The translations under genes and the position numbers were made by a program. From NCBI GenBank assembly GCA_005223375.1, contig RXOD01005917.1, positions 1 to 11,997 on the forward strand: DNA of 11,997 bases. The letters are read 5' to 3'. The stretch comes from Amoebophrya sp. AT5.2. Its lineage: Eukaryota > Sar > Dinophyceae > Syndiniales > Amoebophryaceae. The notes below the pieces were generated by a model. That model saw nothing but the letters and a program-made list of their open reading frames with translations. It was not told the DNA's origin and ran no database searches. Positions 1 to 7,504 of this stretch are shown here, one piece after another (positions within the stretch are counted from its first letter, which is position 1; each line of letters opens with the position of its first letter).

Positions 1-151
1 CCCGTGGAATCACTACCGAGGGCGCGACCATTGCCCAATATTTTTGCTCATGTGTCGCAGAATGGTGCCAAATTTCTTCTGGTGATGATTCAAAAGAGGT
101 CCGGAGATTTCGAGAGAAAAAGTTCAAGAATATTGGCCCATACCCGATAGT
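1..151. repeat. Right part of MITE-like element, copy 1 (cut by window edge)
   Basis: All 151 bases are identical to 8735-8885, where the full element can be seen. The right end here carries the inverted-repeat arm at 129-148 (AATATTGGCCCATACCCGAT). Identity between the copies stops after the AGT at 149-151, which marks the element's right boundary. The left arm lies outside the window. Because the copies have inverted ends and no coding capacity, a non-autonomous DNA transposon is more likely than a long terminal repeat. The copy ends about 90 bases before the membrane-protein ORF at 244. Confidence 0.8.
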
Positions 152-243
152 TTGGCTTTGGGATCATGAAGGGCGACAGAGACAGTTTACTGCCTTGACT
201 CAGTAGCGAAATTCCGGCCTGACGGTGACGAGCAGCGTGAGTG

Positions 244-591
244 ATGACGTTTACTGCTCGGCAGCGTTGGGGCGTGGTTTCTTGGATTGCTTCCATTCTG
301 TGCTTCTATGGCTGCTTGTACGCTTTGTTTCTTTCCTCGTCTGGTAATTCTGCGGCGGCCACGGTCTACGCTGGCAGCGTGATCGGCCGCAGCGTTCAAT
401 TCGCCGTCGGGTCGATCCCGGCGCTGCTACTGGCCTACGTGTTTTGGAACTGGCGGCACACGCGCGACTTCGGCGACTTCGGCGCGACTTCGGCGAAGAA
501 TGCGGGCCGTGAACTCACTCTACTCGAAGCGAATGCGATATTATACTTTGGGGACGAGGTGGTGGAGCCGGAGCGAAAAAGAAGGAGGTAG
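244..591 (+). CDS. Small membrane protein, probable first coding exon
   Basis: This reading frame encodes 115 residues from the ATG at 244; a GTG three bases upstream is ignored as eukaryotic starts are ATG. Two hydrophobic stretches are clear, at about residues 11-31 (VVSWIASILCFYGCLYALFL) and 52-70 (QFAVGSIPALLLAYVFWNW), the second followed by a basic RHTR, as expected for paired transmembrane helices. A short FGDFG repeat and a charged, basic C-terminus (EPERKRRR) follow. The frame closes at TAG 589-591, but GGTAGC there could also be a splice donor, since another hydrophobic segment appears in a different frame at 624-743. I do not recognise the family. The hydrophobic pattern makes coding likely, but a stand-alone gene cannot be told from one exon of a longer gene. 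Confidence 0.5.
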   Translation: MTFTARQRWGVVSWIASILCFYGCLYALFLSSSGNSAAATVYAGSVIGRSVQFAVGSIPALLLAYVFWNWRHTRDFGDFGATSAKNAGRELTLLEANAILYFGDEVVEPERKRRR

Positions 592-623
592 CAGTACTCA
601 AGGTCGCGGCGCGGCCAACATGA

Positions 624-743
624 GCAGCGCTGACCACAACGATCCAAGCATTTCGTCGGGACTTGGTCGCCATATCCATTACAACAGTCGTCGTCATCTT
701 CCTTGGGTACGACTCGACCAGCTGCGTGCACCAGAGAAGATGA
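624..743 (+). CDS. Possible second exon of the membrane protein (third hydrophobic segment)
   Basis: In the frame starting at 624 the sequence reads about 39 codons to TGA 741-743 and contains one hydrophobic helix, with the pattern RRDLVAISITTVVVIFLGYD followed by a polar end. There is no ATG before the helix and the frame is closed upstream by TGA at 621-623, so the segment could only be expressed after splicing from 244-591. A shift from the first frame into this one requires an intron whose length leaves remainder 2 on division by 3. The two nearest AG acceptors do not give that with the GT at 588, so the exact junction is unresolved and may not be GT-AG. Chance hydrophobicity remains possible. 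Confidence 0.3.
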   Translation, partial: AALTTTIQAFRRDLVAISITTVVVIFLGYDSTSCVHQRR

Positions 744-1478
744 GGTGGAGACCCTTTTGCTGTGGCTGCACCTGAAGTGATTCACGCTGAAGGAATTATT
801 TTTTTTTGATGAAAAAGCGTTTCGCGAACGGATCGCGCTGAGACCACAAGTAATTGTGAATGTAATTCGCCGTGCTTGTTTTTCAATACGAATTATCGCG
901 CAGTCGATCTCGATCGTTGTAGTTGATGTGCGACCAGAAGTTGTAGTTCGTTGTGCGACCAGATTCTGGCCGTTTCGCAGGTCGCAGCACCATGTTCTGA
1001 TCCGAACAGTTTCGAGCTTAGATTCTGCTCGTTAGACGAGTTCGGTATAGAAGCTGCGAGCTCGTATCCGTGAACGGCACAGCTGCACTCCTCGCCAGTT
1101 TTGTTGGACCGAAGATAATAGGACAAATCACCACCGCGCTGGGGTGGTAGAATCTCCGGTCTCCGGAATACGTTCACACGTTCACAATCACATTCCCCAA
1201 AAGGCTGCACAAGAATTGCGCTCATCAATCCCATTCATGTTCATGCTCATCACGAGTCATTGCACCACTCAGAATCACAAAGAAAGATGGCAGAAAGTAG
1301 TTGTGCAGAGGGAAACAAAACCGACCGGTGGTTGTGAGAACACAAGTTTGGCCCAAGACATTGATGACAGTACGTGCACGACACTGACTACTAGCAGACC
1401 TCGATATTCGTGCCATCGAATCTTCACAACGTCAACGCTGCAAATCAACAACACCAATGCCCAAATGAATCACAGAGA
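744..1478. other. No supported gene
   Basis: ORFs here are short, overlap on both strands and lack recognisable domains or membrane segments. The only structure seen is a two-copy direct repeat of about 24 bases at 917-965, each unit containing GTTGTAGTT and TGTGCGACCAGA. Confidence 0.5.
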
Positions 1479-2147
1479 CAGGCGCTCGGTCAGCGTGCAC
1501 TGAAGTACTTAAGTATTTGGGTACCCCTTAGAGAGAGACCCTAAGTTTTTCTGATGGAGGATGGTGCTGCAGTTCAACGAGGATAGGCTGCGGGTTGAAG
1601 TGTGAGAGACTGTGCCCGACTTCCCACGATTGGGTACTAGTGCAATTTTTTTTCGTATATAACCGTATATTTTTTACGGTGACCACGACGTACACACTGT
1701 TGGCCTACTGGTTGCTACACGTTGCAGCCTTGATCTGGGAATGAGTAAAGAAAAACTTTTTATCATTGTACTACATCAAAGGCATTCGCTTCTAATTATG
1801 GGATTGACCACAGTGTTGCTATACTTACCGTACTCTTTGTTGCTTATCTCAGGCGCTCGGTCAGCGTGCACTGAAGTACTTACTTTCTTAAGTTAGTTGG
1901 GTAGTACTAGTGCAATCTTCGTAAGTATTTACGGTGACTACGACGCACGCACTGTTGGCATACTGGTTGCTACACGTTGCAACCTCGATCCGGGAAGAAG
2001 TAAAGAAAATAAAAACTGCGTGATTGATCATTGTGGTTGGTTGCTGGTTGCAATGAATTAAGTATATCTTTATCAGAGGCACTCTCTTCTAATTATGGGA
2101 TTGGCCACAGTGTTGCTATACTTGCCGTACTCTTTGTTGCTTATCTC
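1479..2147. repeat. Diverged tandem duplication (1479-1849 and 1850-2147)
   Basis: The block beginning AGGCGCTCGGTCAGCGTGCA is followed again by the same block at 1850. Shared landmarks in the same order include GTACTAGTGCAAT, CACTGTTGGC, TACTGGTTGCTACACGTTGC, CTAATTATGGGATTG and TACTCTTTGTTGCTTATCTC. Copies are 371 and 298 bases long. They differ by many substitutions and by small insertions in both, so the duplication is not recent. Most of the length difference comes from a 113-bp segment present only in the first copy. No convincing coding frame runs through either copy. Confidence 0.85.
1525..1637. mobile_element. Short insertion with 8-bp target-site duplication
   Basis: The first copy of the tandem duplication has TTGGGTAC at both 1517-1524 and 1630-1637, bracketing 105 bases that are absent from the second copy, which has a single TTGGGTA followed by the same downstream sequence. 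The second copy therefore acts as an empty-site reference. An 8-bp duplication is what hAT-type elements generate, but no clear inverted-repeat ends are visible. A deletion between the repeats in the second copy would give the same picture. Confidence 0.55.
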
Positions 2148-2617
2148 GATTCATCTTGAACTTCAACTTCTTACTCATCTACTATGGTAGGCGCTTGCCG
2201 CACTTTTTCGACTCTACAAACTCTACAAGTACAAACTCGACTTTCCTTCTTTTTTTCTTCTCTCGGTTAGCGTAGCAGGTTTCGCTCTGGTGCCTATCTC
2301 TCTGGGTTGTAAACCCGCCTCGCCACGGTTGAAGTTGAACGACGGGGCCCACCTTTGTGGTCGCCCTTGGGAGGGATTGTTCCTCGGCCTTTGCGTCGAG
2401 GCGGTCTGCTGAAGGTGAAACTATCGCGGCGCGGGCCGAACGACGACCCCCTACTCGTTCCGCGACCACCCACTGCCACCTACTGAAGCAGCTGAGTGAT
2501 CCACTTACTTGTTCTCGTTCCGCGCACGCGCTTACGACTTCTTCTTCTGCTCGCCGTAGTGCTGCTGGCTGCAGCTTGGGATTTCATTCAACGCGTTGGA
2601 TCTGACCGAAAGCAAGG
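2148..2617. other. No supported gene; pyrimidine-rich then GC-rich leader region
   Basis: The stretch is pyrimidine-rich to about 2280 and GC-rich after that. Short ORFs on both strands have no visible domain. TCGTTCCGCG occurs twice, near 2456 and 2517. The region may be promoter or 5' untranslated sequence of the gene starting at 2618. Confidence 0.35.
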
Positions 2618-4131
2618 ATGTTGGTTCTCCTAACCCTGCCCTTCGCTGCCGCTGCGACAATTGCAAGCGCGCCGGCAAACGTTCCTGGTCCTCCTCGCTT
2701 CACGCCGAGCTGGCAAAGGACTCCTGGCGGGAACGGAGCAGACAGTCGGAATTTTCAGCTTTTTGCGTCCTCAGTCCCAACAACGGCCGGCCCGGCCTCC
2801 ACCGCCGCTTCTCGAGAGGGACACTGGACGAGAGGAGCAAGCCGATTGCTAGCCACGGGTCGGCATTCGCTCGGCTTATCGTTATCGTCGCCGCGCAGTA
2901 CAGTCAGAGACGCCTCCAATTCCAGCTTGGTCCGATTCGGAAGCGACGAGACTAGAATTAACGGTACAGTTTCTGGCGCGTTTCTAAACGTTTCACAAAA
3001 ATATGCCGGGCCTAAACTCTTGGCACAACACCTCGCGTTTGGCCGATCATAATAATATGCCGAACAATATTTTTACAGCTGAGCCTCCGACCGACGCCAG
3101 GAGCTTTCTCCAAATCCGAAGCGACGAGACTAGAAGCGCCTACCTGATGCGGCCGCCCCCGCCTACAGCTACAGCTCCGCCTGCATTCGTACCGGCGGAC
3201 GAGAGCAGATGCAGAACCTCCGCACGGGATCCGGTAGATCAGGTTTCGTTAATGGTGGAACGCCTGCGCCTGGTGCACACCGTCCGGGAACAGGAAACGC
3301 GGCCGAGGTTCTCCATTGGAGGGGCTCAGTCTCGCCGGGCGAAGCCCTCCTCGAGACCCCTACGCGAGTTCTGTACCGACGACGCGGAAGATCAAGATCG
3401 GCGAGGAGGAGAGAGGGAAGGGGCTCCTGCATCTCGTCCGCGCTCGGCGCCGCTTCCAGTGCGCAGCTGTCTCGTCCCCGAGGATGGTTCGCCCACTCCT
3501 GCCTCGTCGTCGCTCGCTTACTCAACAACAACATGCCCACGTTCGCTCACTTCTACCTCATCGCAAGACAGGTGGTCGCTGGAAGCTTGCATTGGACCAA
3601 CGGGGCGAACAGCGGCGCACTTTCGCGCTCAGCGTGGAGGTTCCGGGCGCCGCACTCTCTCTTCATCGTCCTCAAGCAGCCGAAGCCGCTTCCTACAGAG
3701 TGCCTTCTCATCTTCATCAAACGAGACCATGATCAACAGCGGGGGCGAACCAGTCCAGCGATCGCGCGCGCCGCAGAGCCTCGCTGGGGCTGAGGAGAAG
3801 GAGACGGACGAGGACGCGTGGTCGCTGGAAGCGAACTGCCCCCAACCTTGGCCACGCAGTTTGCTTCCAGCGACCACGCGGCGCGCTGCCGGAGCCGATG
3901 GAGAGATGTCCGAGATAAGCGCAGGGAGCAGGAGTAGAAGTTTCCTCGCTGCCGGGATCCGGAACGGGGTCGGTCATGAACGCGCTGACGGTCCTGGGGG
4001 TGATCACGCTGCCTTTAGCTCGGTCGTGCCGGGAACGCCTGGTGGGACGGAGGCGGCAGGAATGGCGGGACATGACGACGCCGGAACGTGGCGAGTTCCC
4101 CGGCGGACGCAGGAGCGAGCGAGGGGGTTAA
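2618..4131 (+). CDS. Putative secreted or type I membrane protein, Ser/Arg/Pro-rich (multi-exon model)
   Basis: From ATG 2618 the protein begins with a clean signal-peptide pattern (MLVLLTLPFAAAATIAS) and a polar P/S/T-rich stretch up to SDETR at 2957. The same SDETR codons recur at 3118-3135 in another frame; removing one repeat unit (178 bases) joins the two frames without a stop. The following frame (3136 onward) is Ser/Arg/Pro-rich with an amphipathic segment (SLMVERLRLVHTVREQ) and a poly-Ser tract near 3640-3700, and stays open to TGA 4146. From 3919 a different frame reads a convincing membrane helix (SVMNALTVLGVITLPL) followed by a basic tail, ending TAA 4129-4131; reaching it needs a second interruption near the hairpin at 3815-3880. 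Low complexity and other open frames (3209-3793, 3316-3732) weaken the case. No family is recognised. Confidence 0.4.
2940..3135. repeat. 18-bp direct repeat bounding a 178-nt unit; candidate intron or insertion
   Basis: GAAGCGACGAGACTAGAA occurs exactly at 2940-2957 and 3118-3135, spacing 178. Removing one unit joins the frame of the signal-peptide ORF to the frame of the downstream Ser/Arg-rich ORF, both reading SDETR at the junction. Weak inverted homology (CTGGCG/CGCCAG) lies inside. The ends are not clean GT-AG sites. Unspliced, the upstream frame ends at the TAA ending near 3052. Confidence 0.45.
3815..3880. repeat. 24-bp-arm hairpin with an 18-nt loop
   Basis: Arm 3815-3838 (CGCGTGGTCGCTGGAAGCGA plus ACTG) pairs with 3857-3880 at 23 of 24 positions, the exception being a G-U wobble. 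A third copy of the core GTGGTCGCTGGAAGC lies at 3572-3586 in direct orientation. Just downstream the most protein-like frame changes, so the hairpin may belong to an intron or to an element inserted in a coding region. Confidence 0.75.
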
Positions 4132-4254
4132 GAGGGCTCTTCAATTGAAAGGAACGCCAGTCCTTCCTAGCGTGATACTCTGAACGTGTGTAAGCATTGA
4201 GTTAGTTATAGTTTGGGATAGAAGTAGAAGTAGGTGGAGAATCCGAAGAAGTTC

Positions 4255-4294
4255 GCGCAGTTTGGTAAAATTTACTAAAAGAAAAAAACTGCGC
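4255..4294. other. 9-bp stem-loop next to an exon start
   Basis: GCGCAGTTT at 4255-4263 is the exact reverse complement of AAACTGCGC at 4286-4294, with a 22-nt loop. The loop contains the palindrome GTAAAATTTAC and then TTTACTAAAAG, which looks like a branch site and 3' splice acceptor for the exon at 4282. Confidence 0.45.
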
Positions 4295-4612
4295 CTGCGG
4301 TCCGGGTCTCTGTTGACAAGATTGTTGGCGGCCAAGGTGATTGATTTATATATAGTTTTATGATAGAGAGAGGTCGCGGCAATAAACTGCCTCTACCCGA
4401 CTAAGGACGGGAAAATCCTTGTTGTAGTCCGGGTACGGCGGGAGGGAGTCGATTACCCGTTCACAAAGACGATCAACCCGCGCGCGCACTCCTCACTGCA
4501 GGCGGCGGTGAATCACGCGACTAAGGTCCGGGACGAGTTAAAGAGGAACGTAGACAAATTGGTCGCGGAGAGAAAGGCGCTGCGAGCTGCCCGAGCAGCG
4601 GCCAGGAGGTGA
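4282..4612 (+). CDS. Small basic protein across a 34-nt intron; weak AP2-like fold pattern
   Basis: Two segments join in phase: 4282-4336 (KKTAPAVRVSVDKIVGGQ) and 4371-4612, with GT at 4337 and AG at 4369-4370. The joined length is 297 bases, 98 codons plus TGA 4610-4612, without internal stop. There is no in-frame ATG before the first segment, so an earlier exon must exist. The second part reads YPTKDGKILVVVRVRREG, then a loop, then a helix (SLQAAVNHATKVRDELKR) and a basic helical tail (VAERKALRAARAAARR). Three short strands followed by a helix is the outline of AP2/ERF-type DNA-binding domains, common in alveolates, but the usual conserved Trp is missing, so that reading is tentative. It could instead be a fragment of an old element. 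Confidence 0.4.
4337..4370 (+). other. Candidate 34-nt GT-AG intron
   Basis: The segment starts GTGATTG, is AT-rich (TTTATATATAG) and ends AGAG. It contains in-frame stops in the upstream frame and its removal keeps the flanking frame open. 34 nt is close to the lower limit for spliceosomal introns. Confidence 0.35.
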
Positions 4613-5155
4613 GAGAGGTGGGGAAGGTCGGTTGAGGTTGGAGGGAGTCGGGTTGTTGTAGATTAGGTACCCTGCAGAGGAAGAACATGAACAAAAGCAA
4701 CGGTGGTAGCAAGAGCAAACTTCAACCTAGTTCTATTCTCGTAGTCTATCTGTCTCTCTCTTTTTTCCAAATCTATACTCACGGAATCTAGTCGTCTCAA
4801 CCAATTATAAAACAGTGAACTTTATGTCAGAGTCGTCCAGTCGCGGTTAGTTTCTCTATAAAATCAGATCCAAGGTCTTCGCTCTCAAATCCGAATTTCT
4901 CCGGTCTTTCTCGGCTCTTTAGCTCAACTATTTTTTCCTGCTAGAAATAGATCTATATGATTTACTTCTTGTCGATCGTAAGGTTTAGGCTTGTTGACTT
5001 GTATTCGCTACGTAACTATCCATTTTTAGCTGTTTATGTTTTTCTCTTCCGTCGCTTTATTTCATTGTGAGGTCACCACTTCCGAGTTGATGAGCAGCAG
5101 AGAACGCCGGACAATCCCACCATCCGGTGGAGAATCCCCACGATCGGGGAACAGA

Positions 5156-5175
5156 TAAATAAATAAATAAATAAA
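5156..5175. repeat. TAAA tetranucleotide microsatellite
   Basis: Five uninterrupted TAAA units directly after two small stem-loops. Confidence 0.9.
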
Positions 5176-5677
5176 ACTTGGTTGTACTACGTAGGGGAGA
5201 GCAAGACGGAGGCTTATCGCACGGCGACCGTGAGCCGCCGACTTCTTACACTAGCTCTGCGGTGCCGGGGTCCCTACACATTCATTCTTTCAACCATCCA
5301 TGCATATGCTTTTTTTTGTTGAGACCGTCGTGCAGGATGGCCCTCGCTTCCAGATTGCGTGTAGATCGAGTGACGAATAGAAGCGTTGTAGACAGTGAAT
5401 CGTAGAAATCAATGGCGCCGCCGCATTTTTTTGCATATGATATAGATAGCTTTTTAGTAGAAGCATCATTGAAGGCGACGGGCACGCGCACGCGTGTAAG
5501 ATCCGTTTTCGCTTCTGCTGTGTGTGGCGATCGGGTACTCGCGGTCGTCTTTTAGAGGTTTTTGTCGGACTAAAAAAAGGGGAGGGCGGAGGGAGCTCAA
5601 GGGTCAGCTCTAAGCCTTTGCCGGGTTGTCACGCGGTGCATCGTGTCACCTCTACGGGTTCCTCGTAGGCGGTGGGG

Positions 5678-5695
5678 TCTCTCTCTCTCTCTCTC
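5678..5695. repeat. TC dinucleotide microsatellite
   Basis: Nine uninterrupted TC units followed by AG. The tract could act as a polypyrimidine tract plus acceptor, but no following exon is evident. Confidence 0.9.
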
Positions 5696-6496
5696 AGTCT
5701 TGTATCGGACTAAAAAAAAAAATAAAATCAGAGCCCAATAAAAATCAGAGGTAAACATAGGATAGCCAGCACTTCTGTCATCAACGAAAGGTGGGAAGGC
5801 GTCAAGATTTCCAGACACGCGGTAGGGCAGGTCGGTGGTAAGTGATCGGACAAGAAGGCACACATAGATTTTCCAGACGCGCGATGAAGATGCGTACTAA
5901 CTTGGGGGAGGCGAAAAATGAACTGCGTGACTAGTGCGGTCGGGGCGTAAAAACAGACGCGGAGGCACTCAGGGCGTTCCTCCCCTCGTTCGACTTTAGC
6001 TTCAAGGTTTAGGTCACTATACCTATACAAACATAGCACCTCCACCACCTACTTACAATAAAATGACGACGGTCGTGAATCAATTATACAAAACTTGAAC
6101 TTCTGGCTGAAGGTCGTTTGTATTTTAATATTGGCCTGTTGAGCAGGAGGCCATGAGGGGACGAGACTTATTTCTTAGAGGTTTTATTTGTTTGCGCATT
6201 GGCAGCTTGGACTGCGACAGCAATACTATGCCGAAAGTTTCAAAGTGCCTACATACCTTGATGCTTATCGAGAAGCCAAGCTGTAGGTGTAGGCTCTGTT
6301 TCTTTGGTTTCAGCAACGCCAACGAAATTATGAATGTAACATAGCAATAGAAGGACGGCGAGGAAGTCGCGGGGTACGAAAGTAACTTAAAGCGCGACCT
6401 TCTTTGATCGGAGGGGAGGAGGAAACCGAAACTAAAGAAGAAAGACGTACTGGACTGACACGGACACCGGCTGTGGGGCTTGGTGATGAAGGTCTA

Positions 6497-6580
6497 CTTT
6501 CGCGCGCACAATCAACATCGGGATCGGAGACATTTTGCAAATGTATCCGATCCCGATCATGTTGAATGCGCGCGGGAAAG
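6497..6580. repeat. Near-perfect 84-nt foldback hairpin
   Basis: The arm 6497-6535 is almost exactly the reverse complement of 6539-6580, leaving a 3-nt loop (TGC). The core ATCGGGATCGG pairs with CCGATCCCGAT, and GCGCGC blocks pair near the base. Differences are one mismatch near the loop and a few small bulges. Length and shape fit either a small-RNA precursor or a very short foldback element; sequence alone cannot decide. Confidence 0.85.
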
Positions 6581-6753
6581 CAGAGCAGTTGGAAACTACG
6601 AAGGTTCTCATATTTGCGATGGCGACTAGTACGGTCGTCTGTTACTTCATCTTCGTAAAGCAAGAACTGCAAGAAGTCGTGGGCACACAGAGTAGACGTA
6701 GAGACAGCAAGAACGCATGGGAACGAAAGCTACACGACCGACACACAGAGTAG
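6541..6753 (+). CDS. Small single-pass membrane protein (70 aa)
   Basis: The ORF starts at ATG 6541 inside the right arm of the hairpin (a second ATG is at 6559) and ends at TAG 6751-6753. It has one hydrophobic helix, KVLIFAMATSTVVCYFIF, preceded by a short polar segment and followed by VKQELQEVV and a strongly charged C-terminus (SRRRDSKNAWERKL). A short N-terminus, one helix, then a VKQ start of a charged helix resembles the layout of small mitochondrial inner-membrane assembly proteins such as PET117, but this is a resemblance from memory and is weak. It could equally be an exon of a larger gene, with the hairpin in the preceding intron. Confidence 0.4.
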   Translation: MYPIPIMLNARGKAEQLETTKVLIFAMATSTVVCYFIFVKQELQEVVGTQSRRRDSKNAWERKLHDRHTE

Positions 6754-6763
6754 AGCTAGAGAC
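6684..6763. repeat. Pair of 22-nt direct repeats over the small ORF's 3' end
   Basis: CACACAGAGTAGA followed by TAGAGAC occurs at 6684-6705 and 6742-6763 with two differences, 58 bases apart. The second copy includes the stop codon of the 70-residue ORF, so the repeat may have extended or altered its C-terminus. Confidence 0.75.
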
Positions 6764-6780
6764 CGATCATGTATTTGGAT

Positions 6781-6931
6781 GTCTGGCATCCTCAGCCAGG
6801 CTCTAACAAAAAAAGCTCTGTAACTGTAGCGCCTACTTTTTATACAGAGGAGGAACAGGCTCAGGCCCGACGCGCGCGAAATCTGGTTTCGCTCGCGTCT
6901 GGCATTGGCCAGGTTCTAGCAACAAAAAAAG
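6781..6931. repeat. Pair of 35-nt imperfect direct repeats
   Basis: GTCTGGCAT...CCAGG.TCTA...ACAAAAAAAG is found at 6781-6815 and 6897-6931, 116 bases apart, with small internal gaps. Between them lies a short inverted repeat GCGCGAAA/TTTCGC at about 6873-6892. Confidence 0.65.
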
Positions 6932-6947
6932 AAATAGTATCAAGATA

Positions 6948-7127
6948 ATGATGTACAGATGTTCGATGTCTGAGTCTGACGTTCTTTTTACTCCCGAATC
7001 AAAATCCAGGGCGACGAAGAAAAAAAGAAAGATCAAGGCAGTAGTTTTCCCAATTCTCAATTGCTGTGTCTTGCGGGAGGAGAGTCGAGCGACGAGTGTC
7101 ACGAAAGAACATAGACATAGAGTCTAG
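6948..7127 (+). CDS. Weak small ORF, 59 aa, with basic cluster
   Basis: From ATG 6948 the frame reads 59 residues to TAG 7125-7127; it is open upstream to 6807. It has a basic cluster (ATKKKRKIK) that could serve as a nuclear localisation signal, followed by AVVFPILNCCVL. No family is recognised. The opposite strand is open too (6833-7102), so coding on either strand is uncertain. Confidence 0.2.
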   Translation: MMYRCSMSESDVLFTPESKSRATKKKRKIKAVVFPILNCCVLREESRATSVTKEHRHRV

Positions 7128-7504
7128 GGTCCCTCGTTCGGTCTCGTTGGCCGTCGGCCTAGGAAAACTCATGCTGTTGCTGTTAATGTTATTCTATCAT
7201 ATTCATATGTTAGCCTTAGCGATCTGATCCGGCGATTACCGCGAACTGCTGAAGATCTACCCTCGGTGAATAAACGCATGACCGTGCGAAGGAAAATTTC
7301 GTGATTATGGTAAATAAGTGCGATGATGATGTTGAGCAGGCAACAGATGAGCATGGCAATGATGTCAGCAGGCGCCGCCCACAATTTGAGTCCCGCAAAT
7401 TAACGTAGAGTAGTTATACTTATACCTCCATCTCGAGCTTAAGTACACCTGCAGTGCCGCGAGTAGCTACCCCTAGCCTGAAGGACTGCAGGCGCAGCGT
7501 CAAG
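7128..7504. other. Upstream region of the lectin gene; nothing recognised
   Basis: No supported coding frame. This presumably contains the promoter and 5' untranslated region of the gene starting at 7505; no TATA-like or other motif is clear enough to call. Confidence 0.35.

Larger units (their letters stand above)
4613..6496. other. No supported gene; simple repeats and small stem-loops
   Basis: ORFs on both strands are short and without recognisable motifs. Visible structure: two tandem 5-bp stem-loops at 5117-5150 (CCACC/GGTGG and TCCCC/GGGGA), a TAAA tetranucleotide run at 5156-5175, a (TC)9 run at 5678-5695, and a 14-nt repeat TCGGACTAAAAAAA at 5565-5578 and 5705-5718. GATTTTCCAGACGCGCG-like sequence recurs near 5804 and 5867. 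Confidence 0.5.

Noticed and set aside
1144..1503. 119-residue plus-strand ORF
   Set aside because: Composition looks random, minus-strand frames overlap it, and it ends inside the tandem duplication without the frame being kept in the second copy.
5090..5160. C/D-box snoRNA, from TTGATGA
   Set aside because: No CTGA D box or terminal stem at a suitable distance.
5728..6048. 106-residue minus-strand ORF
   Set aside because: No domain, signal or membrane pattern strong enough, and no supporting splice sites.
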